The notes below the pieces were generated by a model. It saw only the letters and a program-made list of their open reading frames with translations. It was not told the origin of the DNA and did not search any database. Made by a program: the position numbers and the translations under genes. From assembly GCA_039180225.1 (NCBI GenBank), contig JBCDDQ010000266.1, positions 1 through 6,912 on the forward strand: a DNA stretch of 6,912 nucleotides, in the 5' to 3' direction. This document shows positions 1 through 5,941 of this stretch, one piece after another. This DNA comes from JAAEUE01 sp039180225 (lineage in GTDB: Bacteria > Pseudomonadota > Alphaproteobacteria > Rhizobiales > CAJQND01). Position 1 is the first letter of the stretch; every line of letters begins with the position of its first letter.

Positions 1-1192
1 CAAGCGCCCGCGCACCTTGGATGCCATGCTGGATCCGGGGTTTTTTGAGGATCTGCCCGACCGGGAAGAATTGGAGGCCCTGGTTGACGAGGCTCTGGCA
101 CCAGCGGAGATCTTGGAAGACGTGCTGGACCGGGGCCGCGCCATCGGCCAGGAGCAGATGTTCCGCATTGGCGTCCGGTTTATCAGCGCCACGGCGAGCC
201 GAAGCCAGGTGGGCAAGGCCTACTCTGATCTGGCCGACACTCTGATCGGCAGGCTGTTGGACGCCGTGCGCGCGGAGGCGGCGGAGAAGTATGGCGAGAT
301 GCCCGGTGGCCGGTTCATCGTCATTGCCATGGGTAAGCTGGGCGGTGCGGAAATGACGGCGACGTCTGATCTTGATCTTATGACGGTCTACGATGTGGAC
401 GACCCCAGCGCCATGTCACCGGGACCCAAGCAACTGGGCGCTGCGCAATATTACGGCCGCATGACCCAGAGGCTCATTGCGGCGCTGTCTGTGCCCACTT
501 CTGAGGGGCTGCTTTATGAGGTGGATATGCGCCTTCGCCCATCGGGCAACAAGGGACCGATCTCGGTGAGCCTTGAAGCGTTCAAGACCTATCATGAAAG
601 CTCCGCCTGGACGTGGGAACGCATGGCGCTCAGCCGGGCGCGGGTCGTGGCCGGGGATGAAGACCTTGCAGCGGCCTGCTCTGAAGAGATGATCCGGGTT
701 CTGACCAAGAAGCCGGATCCGGAAGATCTCACCAAGGATGTGCTTGCCATGCGTCAGCGCATGATTGATGAGCTCCATAAGGGAGACGCCTGGGATTTGA
801 AGCTGAAGCCGGGCGGCTTGGTGGATGTGGAGTTTACGGCCCAGTATCTTCAACTCAAGCACGGCTGGGAGCATCCAGGCATCCTGCGTCAGAATGCCGG
901 CGAGGCGCTACAGGCTCTGCAGGAGCATGGGCTGCTTTCGCCGGCAGACCAAGGCGAGCTGGAAGCCGCTTATGAGCTTTACCAAACGCTGACGCAGATC
1001 CTTCGTCTTTGCGTAACGGGAACGTTTGATGTTGAGACCCCGGCCGATGATCTGCATGGCCTTCTGGTTTCCGCGGCGGGCGAACCCGACATGGCGCGCC
1101 TCGACGCCAAGCTGGCGGATATGGCCGGTGGTGTGCGGGCGATCTTCGACCGCGTGATCGGTCAGGTGACGCCCGACGACCAAAAAGATTGA
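1..1192 (+). CDS. glnE: Glutamine synthetase adenylyltransferase/adenylyl-removase, C-terminal part (5' end outside window)
   Basis: GlnE adds AMP to, and removes it from, glutamine synthetase, so setting its activity to nitrogen status in answer to PII proteins. Only the C-terminal, adenylyltransferase half is here. The frame is open from base 2 and reads KRPRTLDAMLDPGFF, a conserved GlnE linker, so the TTG at 17 is internal and not a start. Counting residues from base 17, the nucleotidyltransferase motif GKLGGAEMTATSDLDL lies at about 106-121. The metal-binding aspartates are D118 and D120, with a third at D170 in VDMRLRPSG. WERMALSRAR (200-209) and LKLKPGGLVDVEF (262-274) are also family blocks. 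A helical regulatory tail follows, and the gene stops with TGA at 1190-1192. All visible catalytic residues are intact. Identity is secure from the motifs. The N-terminal deadenylylating domain cannot be judged. Confidence 0.96.
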   Translation, partial: KRPRTLDAMLDPGFFEDLPDREELEALVDEALAPAEILEDVLDRGRAIGQEQMFRIGVRFISATASRSQVGKAYSDLADTLIGRLLDAVRAEAAEKYGEMPGGRFIVIAMGKLGGAEMTATSDLDLMTVYDVDDPSAMSPGPKQLGAAQYYGRMTQRLIAALSVPTSEGLLYEVDMRLRPSGNKGPISVSLEAFKTYHESSAWTWERMALSRARVVAGDEDLAAACSEEMIRVLTKKPDPEDLTKDVLAMRQRMIDELHKGDAWDLKLKPGGLVDVEFTAQYLQLKHGWEHPGILRQNAGEALQALQEHGLLSPADQGELEAAYELYQTLTQILRLCVTGTFDVETPADDLHGLLVSAAGEPDMARLDAKLADMAGGVRAIFDRVIGQVTPDDQKD

Positions 1193-1240
1193 TCCAACGC
1201 GACGGGTTTTGCGCCTCCCTTGCGTCTTGAATGCATGAGA

Positions 1241-1258
1241 GCACAGGAAAGACTGTGC
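1241..1258. repeat. Perfect 6-bp inverted repeat ahead of the EF-hand gene
   Basis: GCACAG at 1241-1246 and CTGTGC at 1253-1258 form a perfect 6-bp inverted repeat with a 6-base loop, GAAAGA. It lies in the 98-base gap between glnE and the EF-hand gene, 32 bases before the ATG. No run of T follows, so it does not look like a rho-independent terminator of glnE. It could be an operator, or a hairpin in the 5' leader of the cassette transcript. A chance repeat of this size is possible. No convincing -35/-10 pair can be assigned in the same gap. Confidence 0.4.
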
Positions 1259-1290
1259 ACGGTTCACAACACTGAAGAACAGGTGAAATC

Positions 1291-1752
1291 ATGCAGAAGA
1301 AAACAAAGAAGATTGTTATTGCCGCCGTTGCAATTGCCGCGGTTTCGGGCGTGGCCCTCAGCGCCAATGCAGCGTTCAAGCAATGGGGCGGCGGGATGAT
1401 GATGCGCCACATGGACGCCAATGGCGATGGCAAGGTGACCAGGGCGGAAATCATGCCCCGCATCACCAAGCGTTTTGACCGGGTGGACGCCAATTCCGAT
1501 GGCCAGGTGACCAAAGAAGAGGTCAGCGAACACGTGCGCAAACGCGTCGCCAAGCGTGTGGGCTTCATGTTCGACCGGTTCGATGGCAATTCTGACGGTA
1601 TCATGACAAAAGCTGAAATCGGCGGTCAGGTGGACAAGTTCTTTATCCGCATGGATACTGATAAGAATGGCGAAGTGAGCAGTGAAGAAATGGGCGCTTT
1701 CCGCGATGCAATGCGCGCGCATATGCGCAAGTTCTTTGATCAGGAAAACTAA
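1291..1752 (+). CDS. Secreted EF-hand domain protein with four calcium-binding loops
   Basis: This 153-residue protein is probably exported to the periplasm and binds calcium or another divalent metal. Residues 1-27 form a Sec signal peptide: MQKKTKK, a hydrophobic alanine/valine core, then SANA before A28. Four canonical 12-residue EF-hand loops follow: DANGDGKVTRAE (42-53), DANSDGQVTKEE (66-77), DGNSDGIMTKAE (98-109) and DTDKNGEVSSEE (122-133). Each has D/N at positions 1, 3 and 5, Gly at 6 and Glu at 12, so all four should bind. A Met/His patch (GGGMMMRHM, 33-41) precedes loop 1 and might bind soft metals. The ATG is supported by AGGTGA at 1281-1286. The gene stands 35 bases ahead of the sigma factor on the same strand, so it is probably the first gene of the cassette or a target of that sigma factor. 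The fold is clear. The physiological ligand and partner are unknown. Confidence 0.88.
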   Translation: MQKKTKKIVIAAVAIAAVSGVALSANAAFKQWGGGMMMRHMDANGDGKVTRAEIMPRITKRFDRVDANSDGQVTKEEVSEHVRKRVAKRVGFMFDRFDGNSDGIMTKAEIGGQVDKFFIRMDTDKNGEVSSEEMGAFRDAMRAHMRKFFDQEN

Positions 1753-1779
1753 GCGGCCAAGGGCTGAAGCACGGGCCGC
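1753..1779 (+). repeat. GC-rich inverted repeat between EF-hand and sigma factor genes
   Basis: GCGGCC (1753-1758) and GGCCGC (1774-1779) are perfect inverted arms around a 15-base loop. They sit directly after the TAA of the EF-hand gene and 8 bases before the sigma factor ATG. As RNA this could form a hairpin that partly hides the weak GGGG ribosome-binding stretch at 1780-1783, or that sets the EF-hand to sigma factor ratio by partial termination or 3' end protection. No U-tract follows, so it is not a classic terminator. With only six pairs and a large loop, function is speculative. Confidence 0.35.
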
Positions 1780-1787
1780 GGGGCAGT

Positions 1788-2438
1788 ATGGAACAACCGC
1801 TGAAGAGCGCGGCGGCGGTCGCAACCGCCGCTGCATCGGCAAGCCAGGTCTCCCACCTCACTCTGCTTCAGCAGGTGAGGGCTGGGGACCAGCAGGCGTT
1901 TGGCGTGCTTGTGAGCGAACTGTTTCCCACGGTGTATCGGGCTGCGCTTCGGGTGCTGCGCCATGAACAGGAAGCTGAAGATGTGGCGCAGGATGTGTTC
2001 ATGAAGATCTGGGGCGATCCCCCGGAGCTCAGGGCCGAGGCCAATCTAAAGGCATGGAGCGCGCGAGTGGCCACCAACGGAGCCATTGACCGGTTGCGTA
2101 AGAAGAAGCCGGATGTATCTGATGATCTGCCTGATCAGGTGGATCCGGCCGTGGCGGCGGATGAAGCGATGCAGGCCGATGAGGCAGCCGATGCTGTGCA
2201 GCGGGCCATAGACGGGTTGCCCGAGCGGCAACGCCTGGCGCTGGTGCTCACCTATTATGAAGGACTTCCCAATAAGGAAGCGGCGGATCTTCTGGAGGTG
2301 AGCGTGGATGCCCTTGAGTCCCTGTTGGCTCGGGCGCGCCGGGCGCTCAAAGCGGCTTTAAGCGAGCAGTGGCAGGGACTGCTGGAAGACTTTGCTCAGG
2401 GCGGGCAAAACGGAGAGGGGAGCTGGAAGACAATATGA
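1788..2438 (+). CDS. ECF-type RNA polymerase sigma factor
   Basis: This 216-residue protein is a sigma-70 family factor with only regions 2 and 4, the extracytoplasmic-function layout. It should direct core RNA polymerase to a small envelope or metal-stress regulon. Region 2 spans about residues 24-105 and includes EAEDVAQDVFMKIW (62-75), the core-binding and -10 segment. A short acidic linker (about 109-137) replaces region 3. Region 4 (about 138-192) reads GLPERQRLALVLTYYEGL, then the -35-binding helix-turn-helix NKEAADLLEVSVDALESLLARARRAL. About 24 extra residues follow, so it is slightly longer than a typical ECF. The N-terminal 20 residues are Ala/Ser-rich and not conserved-looking. The ATG at 1788 has only a weak GGGG (1780-1783) ahead of it. 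The stop overlaps the next ATG by four bases (ATGA, 2435-2438), so the product is probably translationally coupled to its presumed anti-sigma partner. ECF subgroup is not assigned; a CnrH-like role is inferred from neighbours. Confidence 0.93.
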   Translation: MEQPLKSAAAVATAAASASQVSHLTLLQQVRAGDQQAFGVLVSELFPTVYRAALRVLRHEQEAEDVAQDVFMKIWGDPPELRAEANLKAWSARVATNGAIDRLRKKKPDVSDDLPDQVDPAVAADEAMQADEAADAVQRAIDGLPERQRLALVLTYYEGLPNKEAADLLEVSVDALESLLARARRALKAALSEQWQGLLEDFAQGGQNGEGSWKTI

Positions 2439-2941
2439 CCAAGGCAACTGAACTTGAACGATTGAAGGATGTGCTCGGTGCTTACGGAGCAAACCCTGAC
2501 AACTGGCCGGAAGATGAACGAGAGCAGCTTCAGGCCATCGCGGCAGCCCACAGCTCGGCGATCGACGCATTGACGCAGGAAGCCCGGCAAATGGATGCTG
2601 TGTTGAACCTCTTACCGGAGGCTAAGGTGCCCGACGGAGCCGTGGACCGGATGCTTGCAAAGGTGGCGGCGGTGCCCAGCGCTCCGGTGGTGGACTTTCA
2701 GGCCGCCCGGGCGAAACGGTCCGGGCCGCACAGCTGGATTGATCTGCGCCAGGCGGTGCCGGTGGGCATTGCCATGGCGGCCTCGCTCATGGTCGGTGTG
2801 CTGGCAGGCCTCAGTGATCTGACGGCGTCGTATGTTCCGAACACCGGCACAATTACGTTGGCGAGTGTGGGTCAGGATACAGTTGGGGATTCCCTGATCG
2901 GCCTTGAGTCCTTCACGCTCGCCGAAGGAGATCTGCAATGA
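2435..2941 (+). CDS. Single-pass membrane protein of unknown family, candidate anti-sigma factor
   Basis: I do not recognise a named family in this 168-residue protein. About 105 residues that should be cytoplasmic are helical and charged, starting LERLKDVLGAYGANPDNWPEDE. A basic stretch (ARAKRSGPHSWIDLRQ, 91-106) leads into one membrane helix, about 107-126 (AVPVGIAMAASLMVGVLAGL). About 40 polar residues should be periplasmic. That is the topology of a membrane anti-sigma factor. It contains no cysteine, so the HxxxCxxC zinc anti-sigma motif is absent. I chose the ATG at 2435, not an in-frame upstream codon at 2369, because it forms an ATGA overlap with the sigma factor stop and has GGAAGA at 2425-2430. 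Its own stop overlaps the next ATG the same way (2938-2941). By position it matches CnrY of the CnrYXH system, but it is longer than I recall CnrY being (about 95 residues), and no sequence similarity was established. Confidence 0.8.
   Translation: MTKATELERLKDVLGAYGANPDNWPEDEREQLQAIAAAHSSAIDALTQEARQMDAVLNLLPEAKVPDGAVDRMLAKVAAVPSAPVVDFQAARAKRSGPHSWIDLRQAVPVGIAMAASLMVGVLAGLSDLTASYVPNTGTITLASVGQDTVGDSLIGLESFTLAEGDLQ
2925..2930 (+). promoter_or_regulatory. Strong ribosome binding site for the periplasmic sensor gene
   Basis: AAGGAG, seven bases ahead of the ATG at 2938, is the best Shine-Dalgarno match in the cassette. It lies inside the end of the preceding reading frame. The sensor can therefore be translated both by coupling through the ATGA overlap and by fresh initiation, possibly giving more sensor than sigma factor, whose own site is weak. 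Confidence 0.7.
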
Positions 2942-3456
2942 GTGCTGAAAACACCGAAGGTCCTGCCGTGGAGCCACGCCGCAAGGCGCCGCGATGGATG
3001 AAGATCGTTCTGGTGCTGTCCTTGATGCTCAATGTGGTGGGTATAGGCGCAGTGGGCGCACGGGCCTGGATGGTCCACAAACATGGTCCGGCCGGGTTTG
3101 CCATGCATGCCCTGGGGTTCCATTCGTTCTTGCGTCAATTGCCGTCTGAGCGGCGCGACAAGCTGCGCACGCAGTTTAAAGATGCCCGCAAAGCCCTGCG
3201 TGGCCAACGTGACGCGTTTGTTCGCCCGCTTAAAGAACTGGCAAACACGCTCTCTGCCCCTCAGTTTGATCAGGCTCGGCTAAACGCTGCCGTTAAGGCC
3301 CTGCGCATGGCGCATGATGGCCACGGCGCCAGTCGGCAAGAGCTCCTGCTCAAATTCATTGATGCGCTCACACCCGATGAGCGCAAGATCCTGGGGGCTA
3401 AAATTTTGCGGCGGGTGGAGAAGATGGAGAAGTGGAGCAAACGTCACAGAGGCTGA
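2938..3456 (+). CDS. Membrane-anchored periplasmic heavy-metal sensor, CpxP/Spy/CnrX-like
   Basis: This 172-residue protein has a basic cytoplasmic start (RRKAPRWMK), one uncleaved-looking membrane anchor at about 22-42 (KIVLVLSLMLNVVGIGAVGA), and an all-helical periplasmic domain. That domain carries the two spaced motifs of the LTxxQR type seen in CpxP, Spy and heavy-metal resistance proteins: LPSERRDKL (68-76) and LTPDERKIL (144-152). Such proteins sense metal ions or misfolded envelope proteins. CnrX does this for Ni/Co and releases a sigma factor through CnrY. Possible metal ligands cluster near the membrane (H47, H49, M56, H57, H62) and in the second half (M124, H126, H129). Coupling to the sigma factor and the membrane protein supports the same arrangement here. 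The metal is not predictable from sequence. It ends 8 bases from the convergent kinase gene, leaving no room for an intergenic terminator. Confidence 0.85.
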   Translation: MSAENTEGPAVEPRRKAPRWMKIVLVLSLMLNVVGIGAVGARAWMVHKHGPAGFAMHALGFHSFLRQLPSERRDKLRTQFKDARKALRGQRDAFVRPLKELANTLSAPQFDQARLNAAVKALRMAHDGHGASRQELLLKFIDALTPDERKILGAKILRRVEKMEKWSKRHRG

Positions 3457-3464
3457 CGGCGCGA

Positions 3465-5804
3465 TCAAACGGCGATCTCGTTGATCTCTTGAGCGGCCGG
3501 GGCCATATGCATGTCAGGTGTGCTGAGCGGCATGTTGATGTGCACCGTGGTGCCATGATTTTCCATGCTGAAGATCTTCAAATGACCGCCGTGGAGTTCC
3601 ACCAGAGACCGTGAGATGGCAAGGCCAAGGCCTGATCCGCTGTGGGATTTGGTGAACTGGTTTTCCACCTGCTCAAATGGACGACCCAGTTTCTCAATGT
3701 CGCGGGCGGGGATACCGATCCCGGTATCGACAATTTTGATGTCCAGCCGCCCGCCGGTGTTGGAGGCCACCACACGGACGTCTCCGCCTTCAGGAGTGAA
3801 CTTTATCGCATTGGTCAGAATATTGATGAGAACCTGCTTCAATGCCCGCTCATCGGCAAGCAGTGAGATGTCCGGCTCCACCTGGCGGATAATCTTGATC
3901 GTTTGATCTTTCGCCTTGGGTTCAACAATGCGCAGGGCATGATCGATCACCGTGTCGAAACCGCAAGCTTTGGGTTCCAGCTGGATCCGGCCGGCTTCGA
4001 TCTTGGACATGTCCAAGATGTCTGAGATTACCTCGAGCAGATATTGACCGGACCCATGAATATCATTGGCGTATTCCATGTACTTTTTGGTGCCGATGGG
4101 CCCCAACAGCTCTGAGACCATGACCTCGGAGAAGCCAATGATTGCGTTGAGCGGGGTGCGTAGCTCGTGGCTCATATTGGCCAGGAATTCTGATTTTGAG
4201 CGGTTGGCCGCTTCGGCCCGGGTCTTTTGTTCCTGGTAGTTGTCTGCCAGTTCGGCGAGCCGCTGCTTCTGGGCTTCCTGTTCCATGCGCGTCTTCTCAA
4301 GATCTCGCACCGTGTCCATGAGTTCACGCTCAGAATCCAGCAGCTGTTCTTCATGCCGTTTGATGGGCGTGACGTCCGTGCCCACCGAGACAAAGCCGCC
4401 ATCCTTGGTGCGGCGCTCGGAGATGTGGAGCCAGCGGCCATCGTCCAGCTGGGCTTCGAATGTGCTGCCGGTGTGGGAATCATTCGGATCTTTGGGGATC
4501 CGCTCGCGCACGATCGGCTCTTTTGAAGCCTTTTGCACCTCGTCATAAGCGGTTCCCGGCACGCAAACACTGGCCGGCAAATTGTGGAACTGCTGGTAGA
4601 TGCTGTTGCACATCACCAAGCGGTTGTCTGCGTCCCACAGAACAAACGCCTCTGAGATGTTCTCAATCGCGTCACGCAGACGCAGCTCGGCTTCCTGGTT
4701 CAGCTTGGCTGCGTGTTTCTGTTCGGTGATGTCGATGGCAATGCCCACAAAGTGCGGGGTTTCTTCGCCGCCCTCTTGAGCCAGTTCGGCTCGGGCGCGC
4801 AGCCAGACCCAATGGCCGTCCTTGTGGCGCATGCGGAATTCCTGATCCACCTGCTTGTCGCCAAAGCGCAACATGCGGTCCACCAGCTTGTCCATGCTTG
4901 CGTCATCAGGGTGAAGCAATTCTGAGACCTCACCATAGGAGAGCAGCTCGCCTGCCGGTTCAAGACCCAGCATGTCGTACATGGATTTCGACCAGAAGAT
5001 GTGGCCTCTTGCGATGTCCCAATCCCACAGGCCGCACTTGCCCCGGTCCAATGCCTTGTCCAGGCGCCGGGTGGCAATTTCCAAAGTGCGGTCCGCATCG
5101 TCGGCCCGCGAAGACTGCCAATGGAAGGCGGCGCCGATGAGCAGCAGAACAAAACTTGTGGTGATGAACAAGGAGCCATAACCATTGGCCCTGAACCACC
5201 AGGCGGCGAGCACATCATCTTTTTGCTGGATCAAGATCAGCGTGCCCGGGTGGGGGGAGAGCTGGCGTTTGGTCACAAAGACCAGCGTGCCGTCCACGAG
5301 TGGTGTCGCCACCAACTCGCGCCAGGATTTGGTTTCCGCGCTCGCCAACCCGGCGGCCAAGATCGAGGTGAGCCGCTTGCCATTGAGGCTTGGGTCGTTG
5401 GGCGCGGTGGCGTTCACATAGCCCTGTGCGCTGACGGCGAGATAGACCCGGCCGGCGCTGGTGGCGTCTATCCCCATGGCCCGCTCCAGATCTTCCGTCA
5501 AAAGAATGCGCGGTGTGCTGTTGCGTTGCAGATCCAGCGCCAACTGCTGCCGCAAGTTGGCCGCGATGAGGTCGGCATGAACCGCTGAGATGCGCTTGCC
5601 TTCCTCTAGGCTCTCTGAATAGTTCGAGACGCTCCTGAGCAGCAGGGCGCCGGCCAGGAAGAAAATAAAAACGCAAATGAGCACCGTAATGAGGCGCCTC
5701 AGCGTGCGTTCTTTGAGATTGAATTTGCTGAGAAATTGGCCGGCAAACTGCAGTTTCAACGACCTGTCCGTTGAAAACAGTTCTCCTAGCTGCGCCTTTG
5801 CCAC
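3465..5804 (-). CDS. pleC: PleC-like membrane sensor histidine kinase with two PAS domains
   Basis: In 779-residue numbering from the GTG at 5804: membrane helices at about 36-58 and 211-230 flank a periplasmic domain of about 150 residues. PAS1 (about 244-363, ending VGIAIDITEQK), PAS2 (about 374-485, ending VGTDVTPIKR) and a coiled coil (485-536) follow. HisKA has the phospho-acceptor H546 in NMSHELRTPLNAIIGFSE; the ATPase has N665, D693TGIGIP and GSGLGLA (723-729). All key residues are present and there is no receiver domain. The HisKA segment SELLGPIGTKKYMEYANDIHGSGQYLLEVISDILDMSKIE fits the PleC/DivJ/PdhS group, whose partners are DivK and PleD and which feed CtrA control of cell cycle and polarity. 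Assigning PleC itself within that group rests on topology and neighbours. The frame can extend to a TTG at 5885, but that start has no ribosome site and its first codons look non-coding. The GTG has GGAGGGG at 5812-5818, seven bases away. Confidence 0.85.
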   Translation of the reverse strand: MAKAQLGELFSTDRSLKLQFAGQFLSKFNLKERTLRRLITVLICVFIFFLAGALLLRSVSNYSESLEEGKRISAVHADLIAANLRQQLALDLQRNSTPRILLTEDLERAMGIDATSAGRVYLAVSAQGYVNATAPNDPSLNGKRLTSILAAGLASAETKSWRELVATPLVDGTLVFVTKRQLSPHPGTLILIQQKDDVLAAWWFRANGYGSLFITTSFVLLLIGAAFHWQSSRADDADRTLEIATRRLDKALDRGKCGLWDWDIARGHIFWSKSMYDMLGLEPAGELLSYGEVSELLHPDDASMDKLVDRMLRFGDKQVDQEFRMRHKDGHWVWLRARAELAQEGGEETPHFVGIAIDITEQKHAAKLNQEAELRLRDAIENISEAFVLWDADNRLVMCNSIYQQFHNLPASVCVPGTAYDEVQKASKEPIVRERIPKDPNDSHTGSTFEAQLDDGRWLHISERRTKDGGFVSVGTDVTPIKRHEEQLLDSERELMDTVRDLEKTRMEQEAQKQRLAELADNYQEQKTRAEAANRSKSEFLANMSHELRTPLNAIIGFSEVMVSELLGPIGTKKYMEYANDIHGSGQYLLEVISDILDMSKIEAGRIQLEPKACGFDTVIDHALRIVEPKAKDQTIKIIRQVEPDISLLADERALKQVLINILTNAIKFTPEGGDVRVVASNTGGRLDIKIVDTGIGIPARDIEKLGRPFEQVENQFTKSHSGSGLGLAISRSLVELHGGHLKIFSMENHGTTVHINMPLSTPDMHMAPAAQEINEIAV

Positions 5805-5811
5805 TGCCTCA

Positions 5812-5818
5812 CCCCTCC
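5812..5818 (-). promoter_or_regulatory. Ribosome binding site deciding the kinase start (GTG at 5804)
   Basis: Read on the minus strand, GGAGGGG-TGAGGCA-GTG gives a near-perfect Shine-Dalgarno with a 7-base spacer. The longer alternative, TTG at 5885, is preceded by GACAAATCACC with no purine-rich site. I therefore prefer a 779-residue kinase over an 806-residue one. The extra 27 residues would add only a short cytoplasmic tail. Confidence 0.7.
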
Positions 5819-5890
5819 AGCAGAGCCCAAATCCCTGTTCCCCCAGTCGCTCTGCGAATCGCTTGGTCCATAGATTCAAAGTCAAGGTGA

Positions 5891-5906
5891 TTTGTCTAGG
5901 TACAAA
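5891..5906. repeat. Short inverted repeat TTTGT-N6-ACAAA upstream of the kinase gene
   Basis: TTTGT (5891-5895) and ACAAA (5902-5906) are perfect inverted arms around CTAGGT. The size and symmetry would suit a dimeric regulator, and it lies between the GTTAAC pair and the kinase start. With 5-bp AT-rich arms in an AT-rich patch, chance is a real alternative. Confidence 0.3.
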
Positions 5907-5941
5907 GCTAGTATTTGGTGGCGATTTTATGGAAAAACGTA

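Noticed and set aside
17..19. TTG at 17 as a true start of glnE
   Set aside because: Conserved GlnE sequence continues upstream to base 2, so this is simply an internal leucine codon of a truncated gene.
416..874. Minus-strand open frame of about 152 codons inside glnE
   Set aside because: It lies entirely opposite the conserved nucleotidyltransferase coding sequence and has no recognisable motif.
1193..1240. Rho-independent terminator after glnE
   Set aside because: The TTTT at 1207-1210 is not preceded by a convincing GC-rich hairpin, and the inverted repeat further on has no T-tract.
855..1604. Minus-strand open frame of about 249 codons across the glnE end and EF-hand gene
   Set aside because: It crosses two well-supported plus-strand genes and their gap, and has no recognisable motif. 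Long antisense frames are common in GC-rich DNA.
1264..1842. Long minus-strand open frame (192 codons) opposite the EF-hand gene
   Set aside because: It is a shadow of the EF-hand gene. The plus strand has a signal peptide and four perfect EF-hand loops, while the antisense product has no recognisable domain and low complexity.
2369..2434. Longer N-terminus for the 168-residue membrane protein
   Set aside because: It would overlap the sigma factor gene by 70 bases. The ATG at 2435 with the ATGA overlap and a nearby purine-rich site is the more natural start.
5001..5588. Plus-strand open frame (195 codons) opposite the kinase sensor region
   Set aside because: The minus-strand kinase frame is continuous with intact membrane, PAS and kinase motifs. 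The plus-strand product has no recognisable domain.
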